The notes under the pieces are model-generated. The model had not been told where the DNA came from, did no database searches, and worked only from the letters and a program-made list of their open reading frames with translations. From DATKKG01 sp035543015 (lineage in GTDB: Archaea; Thermoproteota; Nitrososphaeria; Conexivisphaerales; DTJL01): DNA of 64,000 nt. Positions 49,644 to 58,385 of the stretch are shown in pieces; within the stretch, counting starts at the first letter, position 1, and every line of letters starts with the position of its first letter. The DNA lies in assembly GCA_035543015.1 (NCBI GenBank), contig DATKKG010000017.1, positions 1-64,000 on the forward strand, read 5' to 3'. Position numbers and translations under genes: made by a program.

Positions 49644-50900
49644 TTGGTGGCGATCGACCCTTCGCAGTTCTTCCCGGGCATCCTGTCGTTCTTCCAGACC
49701 TCAATCCAGTACTCGCTGGTCAGGATAGCTCTGATCGCCGTTGGGGCTTTCATGGTCTGGAGCGGCTACAAGAGGATCACCGAGCCGCTGATCATGATCC
49801 CCATGGGCATTGGCCTGCTCTTCGTCAACACCGCCATCTTCTTCATCAACCCCCTTCCACCCCTTGTTGCTGGCATCTCCAACCCGCACGTTAACCCGCT
49901 GGCGGGCGCCAACGCGACGGACTACATGAACGCGACCTTCGAGACGAGCCAGGCCAACTCGATCTTCTGGCTTCAGCCGATATACTCCCTGACCTTCACC
50001 AACGGCATGATCGCCTGCCTGGTCTTCCTTGGCATAGGCGCCATCACGGACCTCGACTTCCTCATCGCCAGGCCCTTCACTTCGATGATACTCGCGGCCT
50101 TCGCCGAGCTGGGGACGGTGGTCACCTTCCCGATCGCCATAGCCGCGGGCCTCAACCCCGGCCAGGCGGCCTCCGTGGCCATGGTTGGAGGCGCGGATGG
50201 TCCCATGGTCCTGTTCACGTCGCTGGCTCTGGCGAGGGACATCTTCGTGCCCATCACGGTGGTGGCCTACATCTACCTCTCGATACTCTACCTGTTCCAG
50301 GGAAGGCTGAACGAGCTGACCATCCCTGAGAAGCTGAGGGCCACATTCATGGACTCAAGGCAGCTCCCGAAGATATCTCAGCAGGAGAAGTTCCTGTTCG
50401 CCGTGATCGTGGGCACCGTCCTGAGCCTCCTCTTCCCGGTCGCCTCGCCTCTGTTCGCCGCGTTCTTCCTGGGGAACGCCGTCAAGGAGAGCGGTGTCGA
50501 CCGTTTCAAGAAGCTGGCTGACGAGGTCATCCTCTCCATCTCCACGCTGTTCCTCGGCTTCGTCCTGGGGATGCTGCTGACCCCCACGACCGTCCTCGAT
50601 TCGAGGATCTACCTCATCCTGATACTCGGCATCACCGCCCTCATGCTTTCGGCCATAGGCGGCAACATCGGCGGCATCCTGGCATACTACTACACGAAAG
50701 GGAAGGTCAACCCGCTGCTGGGCTCCGCCGCGGTTTCGTGCGTCCCGACCAGCGCGAAGATCGCGCAGCTGAACGCGAGCAAGCTGAACAAGAAGAACTA
50801 CATCGTGCTGTTCGCCATGGGACCGAACGTCGCGGGGGTCATCACGACAGCCATAGTGAGCGCCGCTTACCTCACGCTGGTGCCAGTTCTCTTCCACTAG
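49644..50900 (+). CDS. Sodium-pumping decarboxylase beta subunit
   Basis: 418 residues, about ten membrane helices. OadB/MmdB signature: FPIAIAAGLNPGQAASVAMVGGADGP in the first half, and IGGNIGGILAYYYTKGKVNPLLGSAAVSCVP with SAKIAQ in the second, including the conserved Asp of GGADGP that takes part in carboxybiotin-coupled sodium export. It decarboxylates carboxybiotin and drives sodium out of the cell. Start TTG 49644 (GTG 49647 possible). The carboxyltransferase subunit is encoded apart, at 56756. Confidence 0.92.
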   Translation: MVAIDPSQFFPGILSFFQTSIQYSLVRIALIAVGAFMVWSGYKRITEPLIMIPMGIGLLFVNTAIFFINPLPPLVAGISNPHVNPLAGANATDYMNATFETSQANSIFWLQPIYSLTFTNGMIACLVFLGIGAITDLDFLIARPFTSMILAAFAELGTVVTFPIAIAAGLNPGQAASVAMVGGADGPMVLFTSLALARDIFVPITVVAYIYLSILYLFQGRLNELTIPEKLRATFMDSRQLPKISQQEKFLFAVIVGTVLSLLFPVASPLFAAFFLGNAVKESGVDRFKKLADEVILSISTLFLGFVLGMLLTPTTVLDSRIYLILILGITALMLSAIGGNIGGILAYYYTKGKVNPLLGSAAVSCVPTSAKIAQLNASKLNKKNYIVLFAMGPNVAGVITTAIVSAAYLTLVPVLFH

Positions 50901-50925
50901 GGTCAGGTAGACTTCCTAGAGGGGT

Positions 50926-51573
50926 CTAGCGGAGCTCAACCTTGGATCCCGTGGCCACGTAGAGGACGGAGTCGCCTATGTAGCATGCGTGGTCCGCCAT
51001 CCTTTCGAGGTAGCGGATGGCCAGCGTGACGGCCACCGTGCACCTGGGATCCGCCTTCCTGTTGGCCGCGGACCTGGAGGCTATCCTCTTGATGTGTTCC
51101 CTGTAGCGCCTGTCCACCTCGTCGTCCATCTCTCCGAGGGACTTCGCGACGTTGACGTCCTGCTCGAAGAACGCCTCCACGCCATCGTGAATCATCTTCT
51201 TCACGAGGTCTCCCATCTTGGCCACCTCCTCGCTGTTGCACTCGGAGAGGTCCCCGAAGGCGTCAAGCAGCTGGGCCACATCATACGCGTACCTGCCCAG
51301 CCTGGAGAAGCCGTACGATATCTCGAAGCAGGACTCGATGTACCTGAGGTCGCTCGCTAGAGGCTGGTAGCGCGCGATCAGGTCCACGGCCAGGTCGCTG
51401 GCCTGTCTATGGAGGATGTTGATCTGCTCCGACCAACCGTATATCTCCTCCGTCACCCTCTCGTTCAGGGTGTAGGCCTTGATGGAAGTCTCGACTGACT
51501 TCTCGGAAAGGATTGCCATGTCCCTCAGTATGCCCTTCAGCCGCTCCAATCCTGGATCGATGAGCCTTGTCAT
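50926..51573 (-). CDS. phoU: Phosphate signalling protein PhoU
   Basis: 215 residues, two three-helix PhoU repeats. Each has the metal-binding helix pattern (YIESCFEISYGFSRLGRYAYDVA and RYLERMADHACYIGDSVLY). It links the Pst transporter to regulation of phosphate uptake. Last gene of the pstS-C-A-B-phoU run, six bases after pstB. Confidence 0.92.
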   Translation of the reverse strand: MTRLIDPGLERLKGILRDMAILSEKSVETSIKAYTLNERVTEEIYGWSEQINILHRQASDLAVDLIARYQPLASDLRYIESCFEISYGFSRLGRYAYDVAQLLDAFGDLSECNSEEVAKMGDLVKKMIHDGVEAFFEQDVNVAKSLGEMDDEVDRRYREHIKRIASRSAANRKADPRCTVAVTLAIRYLERMADHACYIGDSVLYVATGSKVELR

Positions 51574-51579
51574 CTGCTT

Positions 51580-52425
51580 TCACCCGAACTTCCCGGTTAT
51601 GTACCTCTCCGTGAGCTGCTCCTTGGGGTTCTCAAAAAGCTTCTCCGTGTCGTCGTACTCGATGAGCTCCCCGAGGTAGAGGAACGCCGTATAGTCCGAC
51701 ACCCTGGCCGCCTGCTGGAGGTTGTGTGTCACGATCACTATCGTGTAGTCCTTCTTCAGGACCTCCATGGCCTCCTCTATCTTCGCGGTGGCGGTTGGGT
51801 CCAGGGCAGACGCCGGCTCGTCCATGAGCAGCACCTCGGGCTGCACGGCGAGCGCCCTCGCTATGCAGAGGCGCTGCTGCTGTCCTCCGGAAAGGGCCGC
51901 CCCCGACTTCTTCAGCTCCCCCTTCAGTTCGTCCCAAAGGAACGCCATCCGGAGGCTCCTTTCGACCGTCTCATCAAGCACCTTCCTGTCCCTGACCCCG
52001 TTCAGCTTGAGCCCCGCCGCGACGTTGTCGTATATCGACATCATGGGGAACGGGTTCGGCTTCTGGAAGATCATACCGATCCGCCTCCTGACGGCCACAG
52101 GGTCCACGTTCCTCCCGTAGATGTTCTCGTCGTCCAGCAGCACCTCTCCGCTCACGGTGGCCCCGGGAGTGAGCTCATGGATGCGGTTGAGACATCTGAT
52201 GAAGGTCGTCTTCCCGCAGCCGGAAGGACCCATTATCGCCGTGATGCTCTTCTCCCTGAAGCCGAGGGTGATGCCCTTCAGCACGCTGAATGTGCCGAAG
52301 CCGGCCTTGAGGTCCTTCGTCCTAAGCTTCACCGGGCCGATATCGTCCACGGGCGAAACTCCCATTCCGAGCTCCTCATTGACCCGTGGCTCCTCCCTCT
52401 CTTTTTGCATTTCCATTAGCTCCAC
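51580..52425 (-). CDS. pstB: Phosphate ABC transporter ATP-binding protein
   Basis: 281 residues. Walker A MGPSGCGKTTFIRCL, Q-loop FQKPNPFPM (the PstB-specific form), signature ALSGGQQQRL, Walker B LLMDEPASALDP and the H-loop VTHNLQQ are all intact. An acidic N-terminal tail of about 30 residues precedes the domain. The GTG at 52425 directly follows the pstA stop. Confidence 0.95.
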   Translation of the reverse strand: MELMEMQKEREEPRVNEELGMGVSPVDDIGPVKLRTKDLKAGFGTFSVLKGITLGFREKSITAIMGPSGCGKTTFIRCLNRIHELTPGATVSGEVLLDDENIYGRNVDPVAVRRRIGMIFQKPNPFPMMSIYDNVAAGLKLNGVRDRKVLDETVERSLRMAFLWDELKGELKKSGAALSGGQQQRLCIARALAVQPEVLLMDEPASALDPTATAKIEEAMEVLKKDYTIVIVTHNLQQAARVSDYTAFLYLGELIEYDDTEKLFENPKEQLTERYITGKFG

Positions 52426-53301
52426 CTATATCTCCGCCCTGACTCCGGCGAACTTCCTTCCGACCGTAAACCTCGTCAGCAAGTTCAGAGCGAGCATAGC
52501 TACGACGAGCACCAGCGCCGCGCCCCACGCGTCCGCCTGCCAGGCCTTGAACGGCGAGACGGCGTAGGTGTAGATCAGCAGCGGCAGCGCCGCGGTCGGC
52601 TGCATGAGGGACTGAGGCATGTAGCTGCTCCCCAGGGCTGTCAGGAGCAATGGCGCCGTCTCTCCGGCGGCCCTGGCTATGGCCAGGAGGACCCCGGTTA
52701 TCAGCCCCGCCCTTCCGGTGCTGATGACGACCCCCATCACGGTCCGGGCCCTGGTCACCCCGAGGGCCTGTGAGCCCTCCCTGAGGCTCGTCGGCACCAT
52801 CTTCAACGACTCCTCGGTCGTCCTGGCCACAATGGGGAGCATGATTATGGCCAGCGCCACCGCTCCTGCGAGGCCGGAGAAGCCGCCGGTGGTCAGCACG
52901 ACCACGACGTAGACGAATATGCCAATGACTATGGAGGGGAACTCGGCCAGCACGTCGTTCAGGAAGCTTGCGAAGAAGGAGAACCTCGACTCGGGCCATT
53001 CCGAAAAGAAGATGCCAGCGCCAACCCCAAGGGGGACCGAGATCAGGGTCGCGATCCCGACCATTATGAGGGTACCCACAAGGGCGTTGGCGATGCCTCC
53101 CCCAGGTATGCTCGGCGGGGTGGGAAGGTCCGTGAAGAATGACCATGACATGACGGGCAGGCCCTTCTGCAGAACGTCTATCAGAATAAGGCCCAGGGGT
53201 ACCATGGCGAGCACCAAGGCGACGTACACCAGCCCTGTGAAGATCCTGTTGAACACCCTGCGACGTCCCTTTGCGCCAGCGGAAAGCCCCTTGTCGCTCA
53301 C
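52426..53301 (-). CDS. pstA: Phosphate ABC transporter permease PstA
   Basis: 291 residues with six membrane helices. The coupling-helix loop TTEESLKMVPTSLREGSQALGVTRARTV is the EAA-type motif that docks to PstB. It pairs with PstC to form the phosphate channel and sits between pstC (10-base gap) and pstB (adjacent). Confidence 0.93.
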   Translation of the reverse strand: MSDKGLSAGAKGRRRVFNRIFTGLVYVALVLAMVPLGLILIDVLQKGLPVMSWSFFTDLPTPPSIPGGGIANALVGTLIMVGIATLISVPLGVGAGIFFSEWPESRFSFFASFLNDVLAEFPSIVIGIFVYVVVVLTTGGFSGLAGAVALAIIMLPIVARTTEESLKMVPTSLREGSQALGVTRARTVMGVVISTGRAGLITGVLLAIARAAGETAPLLLTALGSSYMPQSLMQPTAALPLLIYTYAVSPFKAWQADAWGAALVLVVAMLALNLLTRFTVGRKFAGVRAEI

Positions 53302-53311
53302 ATTGGCACAC

Positions 53312-54271
53312 CTATACCCTCACACGGGAGAACCTCGACATCCTCCAGAGCAGGAACCTTGCGAAGACGTTGATCAGGAGGGCGACGGCGAACAGCACTA
53401 GGCCAAGCTCAACCAGGGCCGCGGTGAACAAGGGGGTCGATGCCTCCGTGAACTGGTTCGCTATGACGCTGGCGAGTGTGTACCCCGCCGAAAAGAGAGA
53501 GGGAGACATGCTGACGGCGTTCCCGATGACCATCGTGACGGCCATGGTCTCCCCCACGGCCCTGCCCAGGCCCAATATGATGGCTCCGAAGAGGCCGGAC
53601 CTGGCGTATGGGAGGATGCTGTGGCGGACGACCTCCAGGTCCGTGCCACCCAGAGAGTAGAGCGCCTCCCTTTGGCTGTTGGGGACCGCGTTCAGCACGT
53701 TCCTCGACACCGCCGACACAGTTGGGATTATCATTATCGCCAGGATCACCCCGGCCGTCAGGAAGTCCAGACCGAAGGGCGTCCCCGAAAAGACGGGCAG
53801 GAAACCCAGCGACCTGCTCAGGGGCTTCTCCACGTAGTCCCTCATCTCCGGCGCAAGTATGAAGAGCCCCCAGAGGCCGAAGATGACGCTGGGCACCGCG
53901 GCCAGGAGTTCGACGATGGTCCCCAGCGCGTACGCAAGGCCCCTCCTCCCCCTCATCTTTTCGACCAGACAGATGGCCACGCCGAGGCTAATCGGGATCC
54001 CGATGAGCAGGGCGATGGCGGAAGTCAGGAGCGTCCCATAGACGAACGGCAGGCAGCCGTAGATGTCGTGCACTGGATCCCAGGTCGTCGTGATTAGGAA
54101 ACGAAGGCCGAAGGCGTTCAGCGACAGACGCGACCCTGAGATCAGCTCATAGGCTAGAAGGACAAGAAGAAAGAAAACGAAGGCCGCGGCCGAAGCCACG
54201 GCCCCCTTGAGCAGGGCGTCCGAGGTAATGCGGAAGCCCCGCGATTGCTTTTGCATCCCCAAATTGTTCAC
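53312..54271 (-). CDS. pstC: Phosphate ABC transporter permease PstC
   Basis: 319 residues with six membrane helices and the EAA-type loop SRNVLNAVPNSQREALYSLGGTDLEVV. LLIGIPISLGVAICLVEKMRG and LLAAVPSVIFGLWGLFIL match PstC. Start GTG at 54271, 24 bases after the pstS stop. Confidence 0.93.
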   Translation of the reverse strand: MNNLGMQKQSRGFRITSDALLKGAVASAAAFVFFLLVLLAYELISGSRLSLNAFGLRFLITTTWDPVHDIYGCLPFVYGTLLTSAIALLIGIPISLGVAICLVEKMRGRRGLAYALGTIVELLAAVPSVIFGLWGLFILAPEMRDYVEKPLSRSLGFLPVFSGTPFGLDFLTAGVILAIMIIPTVSAVSRNVLNAVPNSQREALYSLGGTDLEVVRHSILPYARSGLFGAIILGLGRAVGETMAVTMVIGNAVSMSPSLFSAGYTLASVIANQFTEASTPLFTAALVELGLVLFAVALLINVFARFLLWRMSRFSRVRV

Positions 54272-54295
54272 TCAGGGTGCGGTTGGATATGAAGT

Positions 54296-55576
54296 CTACC
54301 CTTGGTAGAGCGGCTGGCCGTTGTATGTGATCGACCTGATGGTCGCTTCGTCCAAGGCGACGATGTTCGCTGGGAGGGCCGCGTATCCGTACTTGCCGCC
54401 GGCGGATTGGCCGTCGTGGACGACCCACCAAAGGAAGTAGACGATGTCAGTTCCCTTGACTTGGTCGGTCTGGGCCTGGTAGGCCAGAAGGTAGGTCAGG
54501 GTCGTGATTGGATAGGCGTTCGTCGCCGTTGAGTTGTTCACTACGGAGTCTATGACCGAGACGCTCGTCCACACACCGTTGCCTGGCGGAAGGGCGGCTG
54601 AGCCAGCTGCCGCGAGGGCCGAGTTGATGTTGGTGAGGTTAGCCAGGATGTAGTTTCCCGCAGCGTTCTGGACGGCGCCATATGAGATTAGACCTGAGTT
54701 CAGTATCTCGTAGGCGATTTCGAGCGGACCTATGGAGTACTGGTTGCCCTGGATGACGCCGGCGACACCTTCGTTGCCCTTGCCTCCGAGACCGACGGGC
54801 CAGTTAACGGCCGTCCCCTTGCCCACTAGGGTAGCCCACTGGGAGCTGACCTGGGAAAGGTAGTCGGTGAAGGCGAACATTGTGCCGCTCGAGTCGGACC
54901 TGTGCACCACGACGATGGCGTGGTTGGGAAGCGTTACGTTGGTGTTGATCGCCTGAAGTGCGGGGTCGTTCCACATGGTGATGTTGCCCAAGAATATCTG
55001 TGCCAGGATGGATCCGGTGAAGTTGATTCCGTTTCCGATGCCGGGGATGTTGTATGCTGGCACGACCGCGCTCGCGGATTCTGGGATAGTCAGCAGTGTG
55101 CTGCCGGAGGGAAGAGCTGCGTACTGGGCGGCGCTCAGGGGAGCGTCGCTACCTCCGAAGTCAACGGTCCTGGCCGTGATCTGGGAGATTCCGGCTCCGC
55201 TGCCGACGCTGGCGTAGCTGATCGCAACTCCGGGGTTGGCCTGGCCGAAAGCGTAGGTCCATAGCTGCATCAGGGGATTGATGAGAGACCCGCCTGCGCC
55301 GCTGATGCTTGCAGACGGCAGTCTCGATTGGGAGGTGGTCACGGTGGTTATGGTCGAGGTCGTGACGGTCGAAGTGGTTCCGGTGGTGGAAGTGACTGTG
55401 GTAGGAAGAGTAGTTGTGACTGTCGTAGGAAGAGTGGTTGTGACTGTGGTCGTCTTGTTGGATCCTCCACCAACGAAGAAGACTTCATATGCACCTAGTG
55501 CCGCAATGAGGAGAACAATTACGATGCCAACAACCATGACCTGGCTGATGGCCTTTCGTCTTTGCATTCGATTCAA
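54296..55576 (-). CDS. pstS: Phosphate-binding protein PstS, pilin-type signal
   Basis: 426 residues from TTG 55576 (ATG 55567 gives MQRRKAIS). Instead of a usual signal peptide, RRKAISQ is followed by a 22-residue hydrophobic helix, the pattern of class III (pilin-like) signals used by some archaeal solute-binding proteins. A Thr-rich linker of about 45 residues then holds the binding domain off the membrane. Phosphate-binding motifs: GAGGS near residue 94, DFGGSDAPLS, and VHRSDSSGTMFAFTDYL. TATA at 55606-55616 begins the pst operon. Confidence 0.9.
   Translation of the reverse strand: MNRMQRRKAISQVMVVGIVIVLLIAALGAYEVFFVGGGSNKTTTVTTTLPTTVTTTLPTTVTSTTGTTSTVTTSTITTVTTSQSRLPSASISGAGGSLINPLMQLWTYAFGQANPGVAISYASVGSGAGISQITARTVDFGGSDAPLSAAQYAALPSGSTLLTIPESASAVVPAYNIPGIGNGINFTGSILAQIFLGNITMWNDPALQAINTNVTLPNHAIVVVHRSDSSGTMFAFTDYLSQVSSQWATLVGKGTAVNWPVGLGGKGNEGVAGVIQGNQYSIGPLEIAYEILNSGLISYGAVQNAAGNYILANLTNINSALAAAGSAALPPGNGVWTSVSVIDSVVNNSTATNAYPITTLTYLLAYQAQTDQVKGTDIVYFLWWVVHDGQSAGGKYGYAALPANIVALDEATIRSITYNGQPLYQG
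55401..55448 (-). repeat. Tandem 24-base repeat in the PstS linker
   Basis: Two adjacent copies of a 24-base unit (55401-55424 and 55425-55448) differing at two positions. Each encodes about eight residues of the form TTTLPTTV. They are part of the Thr-rich spacer and could change length by slippage. Confidence 0.8.
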
Positions 55577-55605
55577 ATTATCCTCTGCACCTACCTCCGC
55601 CGAGT

Positions 55606-55680
55606 GATATATAGAGCAGGCGAATATTGACTATACGCGGATGATGAAGAATATAGATTTGCGCCAGTGAAGGCTTTATA
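55606..55680. promoter_or_regulatory. Divergent promoters of pstS and the AbrB-PhoU regulator
   Basis: Minus-strand TATA CTCTATATATC at 55606-55616 serves pstS, and plus-strand TTTATA at 55675-55680 serves the regulator, whose GTG start lies only 23 bases later (leaderless). The roughly 60 bases between are AT-rich and would hold any phosphate-responsive operator; I see no clear inverted repeat. Confidence 0.6.
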
Positions 55681-55702
55681 CCCATTTGGAGTATGTACGC
55701 GC

Positions 55703-56731
55703 GTGGACCCTGAAGAGGAAATCAGAAAGGTGCAGTTCACGGGCAGGGCTTCGTACATCATCAACCTGCCGAAGAGGTGGATCGTCAAGCAGAAGATCCA
55801 ACAGGGGGACCCCCTTGTCGTGCTTCCCCAGCCCGACGGCTCCCTCAGGATCTCTCCGAAGGCCCTGAGCGCCGGCGAAAACGCCCAGGAGGTCGTGATG
55901 AAGGTCGCCCCGGACTTGGACAACGACTCCCTGATCAGGAGGCTCGTCTCGCTCTACCTTAGCGGATACAACACAGTCAGGCTGGTTGCGGCTGGTGGGG
56001 TCACCCTCGTCCAACGAGAGGTGATAAAGCAGCTCATCCGGACTCGGTTTGTTGGGACGGAGATAGTCTCCGAGTCATCGGACAGCATGACGCTCCAGGT
56101 CCTGATGAGCCTGCCCGAGCTGCCGGTGGAGGACGCCCTCAGGCGCATGTCCATCATCGCCGGATTCATGCTCAGGGACGCCTTCAGGGCGGTGGAGACT
56201 CTGGACAGGAACCTGGCGACGTCCGTGATCAAGGCCGACGACGAAGTGGACAGGTTCAGCCTCTACGTCATCAGGCAGCTCGTCAGCGCGGTGAGGAACC
56301 AGCTGGTGATGAAGGAGATAAGGCTCTCCAACCCCGTCGAGTGTCTGGGCTACAGGGTGGTGGTCAAGTCGGTCGAGCGGATGGCCGACCACGCGTCCAA
56401 CATAGCCAGCACGGTGCTCTCTATGGAGAAGAAGCTCGACGCCCCTACCCTTTCCGACCTCGCCGAGTTCAAGTCCATGGACAGCCAGGCCCTGGAGGAC
56501 AGCCTGGCAGCGCTGTTCAAGCGGGACTACTCCATGGCGGACGGCGTCTTCGAGGTGGTGAGCAGGTGCAGGAAGCTGGATGCCAAGGTCCTGGCGCGCA
56601 TCTCCGAGAGGAAGGGCATCGACGAAACCGCCTCGAGGCTCATCGCCGAGGACCTGCGCAGGTGGGCCGAGTACTCCGCAGACATAGCGGAGGTCGTCCT
56701 GAACCTCACTGTCGCCCCCTCACAGGCCTGA
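55703..56731 (+). CDS. Phosphate uptake regulator, AbrB-like domain plus PhoU
   Basis: About 342 residues from GTG 55703, preferred over 55667 because the TATA overlaps the latter. The N-terminal 45 residues (RKVQFTGRASYIINLPKRWIVKQKI, then GDPLVVLPQPDGSLRI) are a SpoVT/AbrB-type DNA-binding beta-barrel. Two PhoU helical repeats follow (DDEVDRFSLYVIRQLVSAV and VVVKSVERMADHASNIA). The architecture is known in archaea as a DNA-binding PhoU. It is divergent from the pst operon and probably represses it. Confidence 0.88.
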   Translation: MDPEEEIRKVQFTGRASYIINLPKRWIVKQKIQQGDPLVVLPQPDGSLRISPKALSAGENAQEVVMKVAPDLDNDSLIRRLVSLYLSGYNTVRLVAAGGVTLVQREVIKQLIRTRFVGTEIVSESSDSMTLQVLMSLPELPVEDALRRMSIIAGFMLRDAFRAVETLDRNLATSVIKADDEVDRFSLYVIRQLVSAVRNQLVMKEIRLSNPVECLGYRVVVKSVERMADHASNIASTVLSMEKKLDAPTLSDLAEFKSMDSQALEDSLAALFKRDYSMADGVFEVVSRCRKLDAKVLARISERKGIDETASRLIAEDLRRWAEYSADIAEVVLNLTVAPSQA

Positions 56732-56755
56732 AAACGGCTTCTCCTGTCTGGGCGC

Positions 56756-58333
56756 CTAGACCGGCATGTCGCCGTGGACGCCCTTCGGCTTGGCGTTGCG
56801 CCTCCGCTTCCTGGCCGTGAGCTTTCCCAGGGCCGAAGCCAGCGTCCTCCTTGTGGACGCGGGTTCTATCACGGCGTCTACGTAGCCCCTGGCCGCCGAG
56901 ATGTACGGGTTCATGTATTCCCTTCGGTATTCCTCCACCATCTTCGCGAAGACCTCCTCCCTCTTGTCCTGGGGAACGGCCTCCAGCTCCTTCTTGCGGA
57001 TGATTTCGATCCCTCCCTCCGCCCCCATGACCGCGATCTCGGCCGTGGGGTACGCCAGCACGAGGTCCGCCCCCAGCTTCCTGCTGCACAGCGCGATGTA
57101 GGCGCCGCCGTATGCCTTCCTCACGACGATGGTGACCTTCGGTACGGTCGCCTCGCTGTAGGCGTAGATGACCTTGGCGCCATGGCGGATGATCCCCCCG
57201 TGCTCCTGGGACTTCCCGGGCATGTATCCGGGCGTGTCCACGAAGGTGACCAGCGGGAAGTTGAAGGAGTCGCAGAACCTCACGAACTTCGATATCTTGT
57301 CTGAGACGTCGATGTCGAGGACTCCTCCGAGCACCATCGGCTGCGTCGCCACAATCCCGACGGGAGCCCCCAGGAGCCTGGCGAACCCGACGACCCCGTT
57401 GCGCGCGAAGCCGGGAGCGACCTCGAAGAGGGTGTCCGTGTCGAAGACCGCGCGTACCAGGCGCCTGATGTCGTAGGCCTTCTTTGGGTCCAGGGGAACG
57501 AGGGTGTTGACCGCAGGGTCGTCATCGCCCAGGCTGGGAGCCGGGGTGGTGACAGGCGGCTGGTCCAGGTGGCTCGAGGGCAGGTATGAGAGGATGGCCT
57601 TCACGAGCTTCAGGGCGTCGGCGTCGGTCGCTGCTGAGAACGTGGCGACCCCGCTGCTCGTCGAGTGGACCTTCGCCCCTCCCAGGCCTTCCGAATCGAT
57701 GTCCTCCCCCGTGACGCTCTTGACGACCTTGGGACCGGTGATGAACATGTAGGAGGTCTTCTCGACCATTATTATGAAGTCGTTGAGAGCGGGGCTGTAG
57801 CAGGCGCCTCCTGCGGACGGCCCCATGATCACCGCGATCTGGGGGACGACGCCGGAGGCCATCACGTTGTTGAAGAACATTGCCCCCATCTCGGCCAGGG
57901 ACATGACCCCCTCCTGGATCCGGGCGCCGCCGGAGTCGTAGAGGCCTACGACCGGGACGTTCATCTCGAGGGCGAGGGCGATGGCCTTGGCGATCTTCTC
58001 CAGGTGCGTCCTGCCCATGGAGCCTCCCATGAACGTGAAGTCCTCTGCGAAGACCACCACGGTCCGCCCGCCCACCGTGCAGTAGCCCATGAGGAGGCCG
58101 TCACCAAACATGTTGACCTTCTCCTTGGAGAACTCCTCCCCGAAGGGCATCTTGAAACGCTCCAGTTCGACGAAGGAGCCGGAGTCGGCCAGGAGCTCGA
58201 TCCTCTCCTGGGCGGTGAGCTTCCCCTTGGAGTGCTGGGCGGCTGCCCTCTCCTTCCTGGAGAGGCCGTCCTGCCTGGAGCGTATGCTGGCGAGATCGGA
58301 CATCGGGTCGTTCCCGATGGAGTCTGACATCAC
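56756..58333 (-). CDS. Biotin-dependent carboxyltransferase subunit (MmdA/PccB type)
   Basis: 525 residues, two crotonase-like halves of the acyl-CoA carboxyltransferase family. Oxyanion-hole glycines are in DSGGARIQEGV and MGPSAGGACYSPAL (N half) and in RHGAKVIYAYSEATVPKVTIVVRKAYGGAY (C half). Length and the start RKERAAAQHSKGKLTAQERI match methylmalonyl-CoA decarboxylase alpha or propionyl-CoA carboxylase beta. With the beta, gamma and biotin-carrier genes at 49-51 kb and no biotin carboxylase in the window, decarboxylation of methylmalonyl-CoA (or a similar acyl-CoA) with sodium export is the likely role. It converges with the AbrB-PhoU gene. Confidence 0.85.
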   Translation of the reverse strand: MMSDSIGNDPMSDLASIRSRQDGLSRKERAAAQHSKGKLTAQERIELLADSGSFVELERFKMPFGEEFSKEKVNMFGDGLLMGYCTVGGRTVVVFAEDFTFMGGSMGRTHLEKIAKAIALALEMNVPVVGLYDSGGARIQEGVMSLAEMGAMFFNNVMASGVVPQIAVIMGPSAGGACYSPALNDFIIMVEKTSYMFITGPKVVKSVTGEDIDSEGLGGAKVHSTSSGVATFSAATDADALKLVKAILSYLPSSHLDQPPVTTPAPSLGDDDPAVNTLVPLDPKKAYDIRRLVRAVFDTDTLFEVAPGFARNGVVGFARLLGAPVGIVATQPMVLGGVLDIDVSDKISKFVRFCDSFNFPLVTFVDTPGYMPGKSQEHGGIIRHGAKVIYAYSEATVPKVTIVVRKAYGGAYIALCSRKLGADLVLAYPTAEIAVMGAEGGIEIIRKKELEAVPQDKREEVFAKMVEEYRREYMNPYISAARGYVDAVIEPASTRRTLASALGKLTARKRRRNAKPKGVHGDMPV

Positions 58334-58385
58334 TTGCCTCCTGAGAGGCGACGAGTTCTTAAGTCTGCCGAGCTCGACGGGCCGC

